NCBI GenBank assembly: GCA_038250675.1
Contig: JBBSCB010000003.1
Span: forward strand, 1-64,000
Source: JAICUF01 sp038250675
Lineage (GTDB): Bacteria; Gemmatimonadota; Gemmatimonadetes; Gemmatimonadales; GWC2-71-9
Direction: 5' to 3'
Length of the DNA stretch: 64,000 nucleotides
Part shown: piece after piece, positions 6,950 to 14,927 of the stretch
Layout of the letters: every line of letters begins with the position of its first letter
How positions within the stretch are numbered: the stretch's first letter is position 1
The notes under the pieces: model-generated
What the model was told of the DNA's origin: nothing
The model's input: the letters and a program-made list of their open reading frames with translations, nothing else
The model's database searches: none
Translations under genes and position numbers: made by a program

Positions 6950-8785
6950 ATGGCAACCACGGCAGTAGACCACGCGCACTCCCACGCAGCCGCGCACGGC
7001 CCCCCGAGCGGGCTGTGGAGCTGGATCACGACGGTGGACCACAAGCGCATCGGGATCCTCTACGGTGCGACGGCCTTCGTGTTCTTCCTGATGGGCGGCA
7101 TCGAGGCGCTGCTGCTGCGCATCCAGCTCGGCCGGCCGGACAACACGTTCCTGTCGCCGGAGTTGTACAACCAGCTCTTCACGATGCACGGCACGACGAT
7201 GATCTTCCTCGCCGTCATGCCGCTCAGCGCGATGTTCTTCAACTTCTTCATCCCGCTGCTCATCGGCGCGCGCGACGTTGCGTTCCCCCGGCTGAACGCG
7301 TTCAGCTACTGGGTCTTCCTGCTGGGCGGGCTGTTCCTCAACGCCGGCTTCCTCTTTGGTGCCGCGCCCAACCAGGGCTGGTTCGGCTACGCCAACCTGA
7401 CGTCCAATCAGTACTCGCCGGGCCTCAACGTGGATTTCTGGATGCTGGGCCTCCAGATCCTGGGCATCGCGTCGCTGGCGGCGGGCGTCAATTTCTTCGT
7501 CACGGTGCTCAACATGCGGGCGCCGGGCATGAAGCTGATGCGGATGCCGATGTTCGTCTGGATGAGCTTCATCACCCAGGTGCTGATCCTGCTGGCCTTC
7601 CCGGTCATCACGGTGGCGCTCATCCTGCTCATGTTCAACCGCTTCTTCGGGACCCACTTCTTCGTGCCGACCGGCGGCGGTGATCCGCTGCTGTGGCAGC
7701 ACCTGTTCTGGATCTTCGGGCATCCCGAGGTCTACATCCTGATCCTGCCGTCGTTCGGCATCGTTTCGGAGATCCTGCCGGTTTTCTCGCGCAAGCCGCT
7801 CTTCGGCTACGCGGCGATGGTCTTCTCCGGCTCGTTCATCGCGTTCCTCGGCTTTGGCGTCTGGTCGCATCACATGTTCGCCACCGGCATGGGGCCGATC
7901 GCGGACACCGTCTTCTCGCTGTCCACCATGCTGATCGCGATCCCCACCGGGGTGAAGATCTTCAACTGGATCGGCACCATCTGGGGCGGCTCGGTGCAGC
8001 TCCGCACGCCGATGTACTTCGCCCTCGGCTTCATCGCCATGTTCATCATGGGCGGGCTGTCCGGCGTGATGCACGCGTCGCCGCCGGCGGACCTGCAGCA
8101 GACCGACACGTACTTCGTGGTGGCGCACTTCCACTACGTGCTCTTCGGCGGCAGCATCTTTGCCCTGACCGGCGGTGCCTACTACTGGTGGCCCAAGATG
8201 TTCGGCCGCATGCTGGACGAGACGCTGGGGAAGGTGCACTTCTGGCTGATGTTGATCGGCTTCAACCTGACGTTCTTCCCGATGCACATCGTTGGCCTCC
8301 TGGGCATGCCGCGCCGGGTGTACACCTATCCGGCCGGGCTGGGCTTCGAGGCCTACAACCAGGTCGAGACCGCGGGTGCGTTCCTGCTCCTGCTCGCGTT
8401 CAGCGTGTTCATCGTCAACGTGCTCAAGACGTGGCGCAAGCCGGCTGACGCGCCGGCCGATCCATGGAACGGCGCCACGCTCGAGTGGTCAATCCCGTCG
8501 CCGCCGCAGGAATTCAACTTCGGCGAGGTGCCCACCGTGCACAGCCGCGATCCGCTGTGGGAGGAGAAGCGGGAGCGGGGCGGGCAGCTGCCGGAGCCGG
8601 CGCGGGTCAGCGGGGCCGGGATCCACATGCCCAATCCATCGTTCTGGCCGGTGCTCGCCGCGTGCGGCGTGACGGCCGTGTTCATCTCGCTGATGATGCT
8701 CCCCAAGCTCGGCCCCATCGGGGTCGTCGCGGCGGTGCTGCTGCTTTTCGTCAGCGTCTTCAACTGGGCCTTCGAGCCGGCGTAG
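6950..8785 (+). CDS. coxA: Cytochrome c oxidase subunit I
   Basis: Haem-copper oxidase catalytic subunit, 611 residues, 12 core helices plus two C-terminal helices as in Bacillus-type enzymes. Visible ligands are TMHGTTM (low-spin haem His), GHPEVYILILP (CuB His with the cross-linked Tyr and the proton-channel Glu, so A1 type), WSHHMF (CuB His pair) and VVAHFHYVLFGG (haem a and a3 His). ATG 6950 follows coxB by 51 bases, with a GC-rich inverted repeat (GCGCGC/GCGCGC near 6910-6926) in the gap. Confidence 0.96.
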   Translation: MATTAVDHAHSHAAAHGPPSGLWSWITTVDHKRIGILYGATAFVFFLMGGIEALLLRIQLGRPDNTFLSPELYNQLFTMHGTTMIFLAVMPLSAMFFNFFIPLLIGARDVAFPRLNAFSYWVFLLGGLFLNAGFLFGAAPNQGWFGYANLTSNQYSPGLNVDFWMLGLQILGIASLAAGVNFFVTVLNMRAPGMKLMRMPMFVWMSFITQVLILLAFPVITVALILLMFNRFFGTHFFVPTGGGDPLLWQHLFWIFGHPEVYILILPSFGIVSEILPVFSRKPLFGYAAMVFSGSFIAFLGFGVWSHHMFATGMGPIADTVFSLSTMLIAIPTGVKIFNWIGTIWGGSVQLRTPMYFALGFIAMFIMGGLSGVMHASPPADLQQTDTYFVVAHFHYVLFGGSIFALTGGAYYWWPKMFGRMLDETLGKVHFWLMLIGFNLTFFPMHIVGLLGMPRRVYTYPAGLGFEAYNQVETAGAFLLLLAFSVFIVNVLKTWRKPADAPADPWNGATLEWSIPSPPQEFNFGEVPTVHSRDPLWEEKRERGGQLPEPARVSGAGIHMPNPSFWPVLAACGVTAVFISLMMLPKLGPIGVVAAVLLLFVSVFNWAFEPA

Positions 8786-8806
8786 TTCCTCCACGGGAGA
8801 GTTCCA

Positions 8807-9436
8807 TTGTCGCACGACACGGCCCACGCCCTCGAGCACGATACCTCGACGGGGCTCGACAACAGGAAGCTGGCCATCTGGACCTTCATCGGGTCGGAAT
8901 GCCTCTTCTTCGCATCGCTGATCTCGACCTACCTGGTCTACCGGGGGAAGAGTCTGGTCGGGCCGTTCCCGCACGAGGCCTGGACCTCGCCGGCGGGCCG
9001 GCACTTCGATCCCATTCTCGAGATCAAGCTGGTCACCGTGGGCACCGCGCTGCTGCTCTTCAGCTCGCTCTTCGTCGTGATCGGGCTCAACGGCGCCCAG
9101 CGCGGCAACCGCGGGCAGCTGCTGGCCGGACTCGGCGCGACCATCGTGTGCGGCATCTTCTTCGTGGGGATGCAGGTGTATGAGTTCACCCACTTCGTGC
9201 ACGAGGGGCTCAAGCTCCAGACCAACCTCTTTGGCGCCAGCTTCTTCACGCTGACCGGGTTCCACGGCACCCACGTCACCATCGGCGTGATCTGGCTGAG
9301 CACGGTGTTCATCCTGGCCCTCCGCGGCAAGCTGCCCCCCAAGAAGGCGCTGAACCTCGAGATGGCCGCGCTGTACTGGCACTTCGTCGACGTGGTCTGG
9401 ATCGTGATCTTCCCCGTCGTCTACCTGATGAAGTGA
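8807..9436 (+). CDS. coxC: Cytochrome c oxidase subunit III
   Basis: 209 residues, five to six membrane helices. The family segments WTFIGSECLFFASLISTYLV, GTALLLFSSLFVV and the C-terminal FHGTHVTIGVIWL and LYWHFVDVVWIVIFPVVYL are present. The start is TTG at 8807, six bases after GGGAGA, since no ATG fits. It stabilises the oxidase core. A GTG or ATG of the next gene follows immediately. Confidence 0.94.
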   Translation: MSHDTAHALEHDTSTGLDNRKLAIWTFIGSECLFFASLISTYLVYRGKSLVGPFPHEAWTSPAGRHFDPILEIKLVTVGTALLLFSSLFVVIGLNGAQRGNRGQLLAGLGATIVCGIFFVGMQVYEFTHFVHEGLKLQTNLFGASFFTLTGFHGTHVTIGVIWLSTVFILALRGKLPPKKALNLEMAALYWHFVDVVWIVIFPVVYLMK

Positions 9437-9447
9437 GGCCGGATCCC

Positions 9448-9822
9448 ATGGACGCTCACGCCACCACCGCCCCGGTCTCCTCTCCCGATCACGCGCACGA
9501 TCATCCGGGCGTCGGCACCTACGTCAAGATCGGCATCGTGCTGTTCGTGCTCACATTCATGGAAGTGGCGGTCTATGAGCTGGGCTACAATCACGCCGGT
9601 GCCGGGTTCGGCGCGCTGCTGCACCCCGTCGTCGTGCCGGTGCTGATGATGCTCTCGGCCATCAAGTTCGCCCTCGTCGCGATGTTCTACATGCACCTCA
9701 AGCAGGACAGCAAACTGTTCAGCGGCGTGTTCGTGTTCCCGCTGATCATCGCGGCCGTGGTGATCTTCTCGCTGATTCTGCTCTTTGCCTACCACTACGC
9801 GTTTCAGAAGCTGATCACTTGA
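9448..9822 (+). CDS. coxD: Cytochrome c oxidase subunit IV (CtaF-like)
   Basis: About 124 residues with a His-rich N-terminus and three helices (TYVKIGIVLFVLTFMEVAVY, a central LMMLSAIKFALVAMFYMHLK and FPLIIAAVVIFSLILLFAY). The MFYMHLK motif is typical of the prokaryotic COX4 family. ATG 9448 is preferred (GAGG nine bases upstream); a GTG at 9433 overlapping the coxC stop is possible. Its stop overlaps the ctaG start. Confidence 0.9.
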   Translation: MDAHATTAPVSSPDHAHDHPGVGTYVKIGIVLFVLTFMEVAVYELGYNHAGAGFGALLHPVVVPVLMMLSAIKFALVAMFYMHLKQDSKLFSGVFVFPLIIAAVVIFSLILLFAYHYAFQKLIT

Positions 9823-10643
9823 CCGGACCGGTGCCTGGCCTGCTCCTTTACGAGCGGGCCCAGGCGGTGCTGCCCTTCACCGCCGAGTGGTCGTTGCATC
9901 CCAGCGTCGTCGTGGGCACCGGACTTCTCGGTGCCCTTTATTTTTGGGGGATCGGACCGGCGCGCCGCCGCTACCACCTGGGACCGCCGGCCAGCCCGTG
10001 GCGCGTCGCGTCCTTCGTGCTTGCCCTCCTCGTGCTGCTCGGCTCGCTCGACGGGCCAATCCACGACCTCAGCGACGACTACCTCTTCTCCATCCACATG
10101 GCGCAGCACATGCTGCTGACGCTGGTGCTCGCGCCGCTCCTGATCGCCGGCACGCCGGGGTGGCTGCTGCGGCCGCTGGTCCGGCCGACGTGGGTCCAGC
10201 GGATTGGGCGCGCGCTGACCCGCCCGCTCGTGGCCGGAGGGCTGTTCACTGCGGTCTTTGCCGCGTGGCACCTGGTCCCGCTCTACGACCGCATGATGAG
10301 CGACCACGACCTGCACATCCTCTCCCACCTCATGTTCATCGTCACGTCGGTGATCGTCTGGTGGCCCGTGATGAGCCCGCTGGAGGAGGTCCCGCCGCTC
10401 CCGCTGGGGCCGCGGATGCTCTATCTCTTCATCGTCAGTATCCCAATGCAGCTCATTGCGGCGATGATCACGATGGCCGATCATCCACTCTACGAATGGT
10501 ACGTCCATGCGCCGAGGACCTGGGGTCTCTCGCCGCTCGACGATCAGAGGTACGGGGGGCTGCTCATGTGGGTGCCGGGCAATCTGTGGATGTTCGGGGC
10601 GATCTCGGTGATCTTCTTTCGCTGGGCCCGAGAGGAGCGGTGA
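9819..10643 (+). CDS. ctaG: Cytochrome c oxidase assembly factor CtaG (caa3_CtaG)
   Basis: Polytopic membrane protein of the caa3_CtaG family, needed for copper insertion or assembly of caa3 oxidase in Bacillus. About seven helices. The signature segments are DYLFSIHMAQHMLLTLVLAP, AAWHLVPLYD and a conserved HLMFIVTSVIVWWP stretch with several membrane histidines. The TTG start at 9819 overlaps the coxD TGA (TTGA). It reads directly into the next membrane protein through a GTGA overlap. Confidence 0.9.
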   Translation: MTGPVPGLLLYERAQAVLPFTAEWSLHPSVVVGTGLLGALYFWGIGPARRRYHLGPPASPWRVASFVLALLVLLGSLDGPIHDLSDDYLFSIHMAQHMLLTLVLAPLLIAGTPGWLLRPLVRPTWVQRIGRALTRPLVAGGLFTAVFAAWHLVPLYDRMMSDHDLHILSHLMFIVTSVIVWWPVMSPLEEVPPLPLGPRMLYLFIVSIPMQLIAAMITMADHPLYEWYVHAPRTWGLSPLDDQRYGGLLMWVPGNLWMFGAISVIFFRWAREER

Positions 10644-12022
10644 GCCTCCCGCAGGCCGGCGCGGCGCGGCGTAGCGCCGTGCGCGGGATGCGGTCGGCCA
10701 CGGCACTCGTGGTCTGGCTCGGGTGGGCGCTGCTGACCGGCGCCGCGATCCGCACAGTCGTGCGCGAGGGCCGCAGCATCCCCCTCGAAAGCGACTGGAA
10801 CCTGGTGCCGGCCATGACCGGCCACGCTGCCGCCGTGGGCGAGCTGCTCTGGTCCCAGTCCGGGGCCGAGCGGCAGCCGCTGCCCCGGCTGGTGACGCTG
10901 GGCACGCTGGGCGTCTTCCGTGATTTCCGGGCCGCGACGGTGCTGGCGCTGCTCACCCTCGCCGCCCTCGCCGCCATGCTGCTCGCCGCCGTGCAGCGAC
11001 TGCGTGGCGCGGCCCGTCTCTCCGATCTGCTCTTTCCGCTGCTGCTGCTCCAGCCGGCGCAATGGGCCCGGGCCGGAGCCACCGACCTGATCGACGTGGC
11101 CATCCCGCTCGCGCTGATCTGCGTGGTGCTGCTCGCGGTCCTCAGTGACCCGGTCCTGCGGACCCGCCGCTGGGCCGTGCTCACCGGGGCCGTGCTGCTG
11201 CTGCTTCCGTTGTCGGGGCTCGCCGGCGTCATCATCGCCCTCGCCGCCGCCCCCTGGGTCGGTGCCTGCGGCTGGCGGCACTGGCCACCGCGGGATGCCT
11301 CGGTGCCGCGGCTGCGCGGCCCGTCGCTGCTGAGTCTCGTGATGGGATCGGTCGTGCTGGTGGGGATCTACTTCAGCGGCTGCCAGCCGGATGCCTGGAA
11401 TGCGGTGAGTCCCGGCACGCCGCCCATCCGCGACGCCGCGCTCTTTCTGTCCCGTGCCGTTGGTCCGGCTGCGACCGCGCGACCGGTCCTTGCTCTGGCC
11501 CTGGTTGCCGGCACGGTCGCCGCGACCTGGATCGTGCTGGCTCGGGCCTGGACGCGCGTCACCGATGACGAGGGCTATCGGGCGCTCGGCGTCATCGTGC
11601 TGATGGTGGGGCTGGGGGTGATGGCGGTGGCGTGGGGCACCCGCACCGGCGCGTCCTCGACGACTGGCCTGATGGCGGTGCCCGCGGTGCTGGTGACGTA
11701 TATCGCGTGGGAGCTGTACGCGCCGGCGATGCTGGCGGTGGGCTTCGAATCCCTGCTGCTGGCGGCCGCGCTGATCGCGCTGCCCGCTAACCTGCGTCAG
11801 GACGGTGAATGGCGCACGATCTACCGCGACACGACGTCTGCGCTGGCGCGCGACATTTCCGGCGGTGTGCCGTGGCCCGTGCTGGCGGTGCGCTACGAAA
11901 CGTTTCTCGAGCGGGGCGCCGATCCCCGGCAACTGGCGTCCCGCATGGCGCTGTTGGGCGCGGCGCGGGTCGGGCCGTTTGGGCGGGCGGTGCGGCCGGG
12001 GTCGGAAGCAACGGGGCGGTAG
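10640..12022 (+). CDS. Polytopic membrane protein of unknown function, last gene of the cox operon
   Basis: About 460 residues from GTG 10640, which overlaps the ctaG TGA; ATG 10688 is the alternative. Roughly ten hydrophobic helices are separated by short loops, with one long extracytoplasmic-looking stretch after helix 1 (REGRSIPLESDWNLVPAM). The C-terminal 70 residues are soluble (RTIYRDTTSALARDISG). The overall pattern resembles GT-C type glycosyltransferases or DUF-class membrane proteins, but I see no diagnostic motif. Its translational coupling to ctaG suggests, but does not prove, a link with oxidase biogenesis. Confidence 0.7.
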   Translation: MSLPQAGAARRSAVRGMRSATALVVWLGWALLTGAAIRTVVREGRSIPLESDWNLVPAMTGHAAAVGELLWSQSGAERQPLPRLVTLGTLGVFRDFRAATVLALLTLAALAAMLLAAVQRLRGAARLSDLLFPLLLLQPAQWARAGATDLIDVAIPLALICVVLLAVLSDPVLRTRRWAVLTGAVLLLLPLSGLAGVIIALAAAPWVGACGWRHWPPRDASVPRLRGPSLLSLVMGSVVLVGIYFSGCQPDAWNAVSPGTPPIRDAALFLSRAVGPAATARPVLALALVAGTVAATWIVLARAWTRVTDDEGYRALGVIVLMVGLGVMAVAWGTRTGASSTTGLMAVPAVLVTYIAWELYAPAMLAVGFESLLLAAALIALPANLRQDGEWRTIYRDTTSALARDISGGVPWPVLAVRYETFLERGADPRQLASRMALLGAARVGPFGRAVRPGSEATGR

Positions 12023-12218
12023 CGACTGGTCAGCGGTCGGTGTCGGGCGATGATGGTCTGAAGAACTCGGGACCGATTTTCGCAACCACTGACACAGCAA
12101 CAGCTTGAGTTCGTCCGGTGACGGCATGCGACCTGCCTTGAGCAAGGCGTCCCTCTCCGGAGTTCCGCCATGACCTCGCACCAATTTCCCCAGTCGACCC
12201 TCATGTTATTGCCGGCAG

Positions 12219-12503
12219 ATGCGGAATGCCCGCCGGCCGGCATGGACCTTCCGCCATTCCTTCGCGACCCATCTATTGGACAGCGGCGCCGATATTCGTA
12301 CCGTGCCGGAGCTGCTGGGGCATCGCGACGTCAGCACCACGATGATCTATACCCACGTCCTGAACCGCGGGGGGCTGGGGGTACGGAGTCCCCTCGACGC
12401 CGCGGACTTCCAGCGGCTCGACGCGTTCTCGGCGGATTGGGTGGACTCGCTGGCACGCGGGGTGGACTCGGCGGGTGGGAAACTGGGGTCCAATACTTGT
12501 TAG
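12219..12503 (+). pseudogene. intI: Integron integrase (IntI-type tyrosine recombinase), C-terminal remnant
   Basis: Only the last ~95 residues survive. They hold box II of tyrosine recombinases (TFRHSFATHLL, catalytic RHS), DIRTVPELLGHRDVSTTMIY with the catalytic His and Tyr, and THVLNRGGLGVRSPLD, the ending characteristic of integron integrases rather than XerC/D. The N-terminal arm, the first catalytic Arg and the IntI-specific insert are gone. It reads in the same direction as the cassettes, and its TAG stop lies inside a GTTAGGC core site, the arrangement of inverted-integrase integrons. It is not expected to be active. Confidence 0.85.
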
Positions 12504-12505
12504 GC
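12499..12505 (+). other. Integron core site (attI-like junction)
   Basis: GTTAGGC, matching the GTTRRRY recombination core, directly at the end of the integrase remnant and overlapping its stop codon. It marks the boundary where the first cassette was inserted (between G 12499 and TTAGGC). Whether it is a true attI or the 3' end of a lost attC cannot be decided from seven bases. Confidence 0.65.
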
Positions 12506-12543
12506 CTCGCGAAGACTGGTTCAAGAGGCGTATGTCACCAGAC

Positions 12544-12570
12544 ATGAGAAAGGCGCAGGTGCTCAAATGA
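12544..12570 (+). CDS. Eight-codon mini-ORF coupled to the first cassette gene
   Basis: ATG AGA AAG through CTC AAA TGA encodes MRKAQVLK and stops within the ATG of the DUF3237 gene (ATGA at 12567-12570). It carries an AGGTG that can also act as the ribosome binding site of the main gene. The position, just inside the first cassette, recalls ORF-11 in attI1 of class 1 integrons, which raises expression of the first cassette by coupling. It is too short to judge by coding statistics. Confidence 0.35.
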   Translation: MRKAQVLK

Positions 12571-13007
12571 GGGGCGAGAAGATCTACGAGTACGATCTTG
12601 ATGTCACGGGAGTGACGGACTACGGTGTGAGCCTGGACGCGATTCTTTCGGGCAAAGAACAGGTCCCACCGCAAGGGGTTCGCATCGACGTCGCGTTTGA
12701 GGGCCGCGCCAGTGGCCGCTTGGCTGGGCGAGTGAGCGGCGTGGATTACGCGCGGTTTCGCGCCGACGGCCGCGTCGACCTTGATATTCGAGCAATCATT
12801 GAGACTGAGGGCGGTCGGCGGATCGCTCTGTCTGCCGATGGCGTGGCCATGCCGCGCACTGCTGAGCCGATCGCAGACCTGTTTGAGAACGTAAGTCTCG
12901 GCACGGCGGCCGAGGACTACGCGTGGGTCAACACGCGACAGATCTGGGGTTTTGGGACCGTGAATTTCGCGACCGGTAAGATTCACATCGACGCGTACAT
13001 GCAGTGA
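12567..13007 (+). CDS. DUF3237 protein (integron cassette 1)
   Basis: 146 residues of the DUF3237 family. The pattern DLDVTGVTDYGVSLDAILSGK, PPQGVRIDVAFEGRASG, GVDYARFRADGRVDLDI, and the ending YAWVNTRQIWGFGTVNFATG is typical of this beta-barrel family, whose biochemical role is not established. It fills the first cassette, bounded by the core site at 12499 and the attC at 13053-13128, and reads toward that attC as cassette genes normally do. Slightly lower GC than the flanking chromosome fits acquisition as a cassette. Confidence 0.85.
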   Translation: MRGEKIYEYDLDVTGVTDYGVSLDAILSGKEQVPPQGVRIDVAFEGRASGRLAGRVSGVDYARFRADGRVDLDIRAIIETEGGRRIALSADGVAMPRTAEPIADLFENVSLGTAAEDYAWVNTRQIWGFGTVNFATGKIHIDAYMQ

Positions 13008-13052
13008 ACTTCCGGCCGTCTCTTTCTGATGCGCGCGGCAAACCCGCATGAG

Positions 13053-13128
13053 GCCTAACACGCGCGTGCAGCGGACTTGTTCGTCGGCTTCGCCTCCTCA
13101 CTCGCCGCTGACGCGCAGGCCGTTAGAG
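13053..13128 (+). other. attC site 1
   Basis: 76-base attC. R'' GCCTAAC (13053-13059) and R' GTTAGAG (13122-13128) enclose L''/L' arms GCAGCGGAC and CCGCTGACGC, which can fold into the usual imperfect hairpin. It closes the DUF3237 cassette. Confidence 0.85.
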
Positions 13129-13153
13129 CGACTTGAGATCTGAGGGGGTCATC

Positions 13154-13351
13154 ATGAGCACTCTGCTGAGTGTCGGAGGAACCCTGGTGCTGGTCGGTGG
13201 ACTCGTCCAGCTCTGGCGCAGTGTGCAAGTGTACCGCCGCGGAGGTGCTTGGCGGGGCGCTATGCTCACGGCCACTGCGCTGACGGTATATGGCGGTCTC
13301 ACGCTCGCGGGGCTTCTCTTTAACGAGACGGTACTAACGAGACGGTACTAG
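13154..13351 (+). pseudogene. Small membrane protein, cassette 2, truncated by a 14-bp duplication
   Basis: From ATG 13154 (GAGGGGG upstream) there are two hydrophobic helices (LLSVGGTLVLVGGLVQLW and AMLTATALTVYGGLTLAGLL), then NETVLTRRY and a TAG at 13349. The premature end is caused by a perfect 14-bp tandem duplication. With one copy the frame reads on as LGVVLVWILVAATGAGWWLG and RRERGRST to a TGA at 13432-13434, just before the attC, giving an 88-residue three-helix protein. The family is unknown. The duplication looks recent because the restored frame is intact. Confidence 0.75.
13321..13348 (+). repeat. 14-bp perfect tandem duplication
   Basis: TAACGAGACGGTAC occurs twice in a row (13321-13334 and 13335-13348), followed by two more matching bases. 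The length is not a multiple of three, so it shifts the frame of the cassette 2 gene and creates its stop. It fits a slippage event or a sequencing/assembly artefact. Confidence 0.95.
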
Positions 13352-13441
13352 GGGTAGTGTTGGTGTGGATCCTCGTTGCCGCAACAGGGGCGGGGTGGTG
13401 GCTTGGCCGGCGCGAACGGGGGCGGTCCACTTGATAACGCG

Positions 13442-13535
13442 CTCTAATACGCCGCTGCAGCCGACGAGCGGCGGAAGATCGAGATGGAGCGAGCATCGAC
13501 TTCGCCGCTCGCGGCTGAGCGGCAAGTCGTTAGGC
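13442..13535 (+). other. attC site 2
   Basis: R'' CTCTAAT (13442-13448) is degenerate; R' GTTAGGC (13529-13535) is perfect. The arms GCTGCAGCCGACGAGCGGC and GCCGCTCGCGGCTGAGCGGC pair over most of their length. It closes cassette 2, starting eight bases after the stop of the restored reading frame. Confidence 0.75.
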
Positions 13536-13559
13536 GGACAAATCACAGAGGAGGTATCT

Positions 13560-14315
13560 GTGGATCTTGGACTTCGTGGGAAGTGCGCGGTGGTCACCGG
13601 CGGCAGCAAGGGAATTGGCCGCGCCATTGCTCTCGGTCTGGCGGAGGAGGGGGCGCACGTTGCCATCTGCGCTCGAGGCCACAGGGCTTTGCATGATACG
13701 GAGCGTGAGCTGCGCGAGCGAGGCGGCAAAGTCATGGCGGGAATTTGCGATGTAGCCGATCCCGTCGCCCTCGATGGCTTTCTCGAATCGGCCCGGAAAA
13801 CGCTCGGTCGTGTCGACATACTCATCAACAGCCCCACCGCACTCGCCCTAACCGATGACGAAGCCGGATGGCGCAGGAGCTTTGACGTCGACATCATGGC
13901 CGCCGTGCGAGCCAGCTGGAAAGTCGTGCCATGGTTCGCCGAGAGTGGTGGCGGATGTATCCTGCACATCTCGTCCGGGTCTGGACTCGAGGCCGGCTCT
14001 CCGCCTGCCTACGCCGCTGCAAAGGCTGCCCTCATAAGCCACTCGAAGACGTTGGCGATTGCACTCGCTCCACAGAAGATCCGCGTCAACGTCATCGCGC
14101 CAGGGTCGATTGAGTTCCCAGGCGGATGGTGGGAAGACGCCAAGGAGAGCAATTCGGAGTTCTACGCCACAGTGCGTGGGACCATTCCGTGGGGTCGGAT
14201 GGGCACACCGGAAGAGGTGGCCAACGCAGCCGTCTTTCTCGTCTCTGAGCGAGCGTCCTGGATCACGGGCGTTTGCCTCGGTATTGATGGTGGGCAGCGC
14301 AAGGCGAACATCTAG
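13560..14315 (+). CDS. Short-chain dehydrogenase/reductase (cassette 3)
   Basis: 251-residue classical SDR. The start is GTG 13560 behind a strong GAGGAGG; longer in-frame starts would run through the attC. The cofactor loop TGGSKGIGRAIALG, DVADP, the active site SSGSG ... PAYAAAKAALISHSK (Ser, YxxxK) and the ending SERASWITGVCLGIDGGQ are complete. The usual NNAG motif is replaced by NSPT. It is closest in style to 3-oxoacyl-ACP reductase/glucose dehydrogenase-like SDRs; the substrate is unknown. It is the only clearly intact enzyme carried by the array. Confidence 0.88.
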   Translation: MDLGLRGKCAVVTGGSKGIGRAIALGLAEEGAHVAICARGHRALHDTERELRERGGKVMAGICDVADPVALDGFLESARKTLGRVDILINSPTALALTDDEAGWRRSFDVDIMAAVRASWKVVPWFAESGGGCILHISSGSGLEAGSPPAYAAAKAALISHSKTLAIALAPQKIRVNVIAPGSIEFPGGWWEDAKESNSEFYATVRGTIPWGRMGTPEEVANAAVFLVSERASWITGVCLGIDGGQRKANI

Positions 14316-14332
14316 GACTATCGCGTGGCGCC

Positions 14333-14443
14333 GCCCAACGTGCGCTTGCTGCCGACGAGGCCAGGCGGTTCGGCCGCCGCGCTGTAGTCTTATGTGGGAC
14401 TGCGGCGGCCTCACCAGGCCCGCAGCAGAACCGCCAGTTAGGC
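14333..14443 (+). other. attC site 3
   Basis: 111 bases. R'' GCCCAAC (14333-14339), R' GTTAGGC (14437-14443), arms TGCTGCCGAC and GCAGCAGAA, and a long central palindromic region (GGCCGCCGCG ... TGCGGCGGCC). It belongs to the same subfamily as attC site 5. Confidence 0.85.
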
Positions 14444-14481
14444 GCCCGTAGCAGCGCTCGGGCGCTCGTCCGGTGCGGCTC

Positions 14482-14509
14482 TTACCAGCCGGACCATTGT
14501 CGCTAAAAT
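14482..14509 (+). promoter_or_regulatory. Candidate internal promoter of cassette 4
   Basis: TTACCA, a 16-base spacer and TAAAAT lie between attC 3 and the PQQ-like gene; an inverted repeat GTCCGG/CCGGAC (14469-14494) overlaps the spacer. The predicted start site is very close to the AGGAGG at 14515, leaving a short leader. A cassette with its own promoter would be independent of the integron Pc. Confidence 0.3.
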
Positions 14510-14525
14510 CGAACAGGAGGAGTGC

Positions 14526-14834
14526 ATGGCAGGGGTGAGGGATCGCGTGTTCATTGGCGTCCGCGGCCACGTAGTAGCAATAGACCACGCTACTGGCGCG
14601 GAGGTCTGGCGCACGAAGCTCAAGTCGTCGGCGTTCGTTACCGTCTCGCTCACATCGAATCGGATTCTGGCGGGTGCTGGGGGTGAGGTCTTCTGTCTCG
14701 ACCCCTCAAGTGGGAGCGTACTCTGGCACAACAAGCTGAAGGGCCTCGGGCTTGGCATTGTCGCGTTCTCGGGAGGCAGCGAGGTCGTCGCAGAGGCTGC
14801 GGCTCACCGTGGAGGAGGAGGCGCGACCCGCTAA
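14526..14834 (+). CDS. Short PQQ-like beta-propeller protein (cassette 4)
   Basis: 102 residues starting at ATG 14526 with a good AGGAGGAG. It contains two PQQ/BamB-type blades: GHVVAIDHATGAEVWRTKLK and GEVFCLDPSSGSVLWHNKLK, each with the ALDxxTGxxxW-like pattern. Full propellers have seven or eight blades, so this is either a truncated domain or a unit that must oligomerise. There is no signal peptide. The end (AAAHRGGGGATR) looks degenerate, so the cassette may have lost its 3' part. Confidence 0.75.
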   Translation: MAGVRDRVFIGVRGHVVAIDHATGAEVWRTKLKSSAFVTVSLTSNRILAGAGGEVFCLDPSSGSVLWHNKLKGLGLGIVAFSGGSEVVAEAAAHRGGGGATR

Positions 14835-14927
14835 GCCCAGCGGCAGGCAGCCCAGGCTGCCGGCTGACGGCAACCTATCTGCGTACCTCCAGTCCAGAAG
14901 CGCGAGAACCAGCTCAGGAACGCGGGC

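Noticed and set aside
5774..8287. 837-residue open frame on the minus strand
   Set aside because: It is antisense to coxB and coxA, His/Arg/Gln-rich and without recognisable motifs; it is a GC-rich shadow of the real genes.
10544..12184. 546-residue open frame on the minus strand
   Set aside because: Antisense to the ctaG-linked membrane protein; the composition is typical of antisense frames in GC-rich DNA.
12100..12218. N-terminal part of the integrase upstream of the remnant
   Set aside because: No IntI patches are found in any frame; the sequence there does not continue the recombinase.
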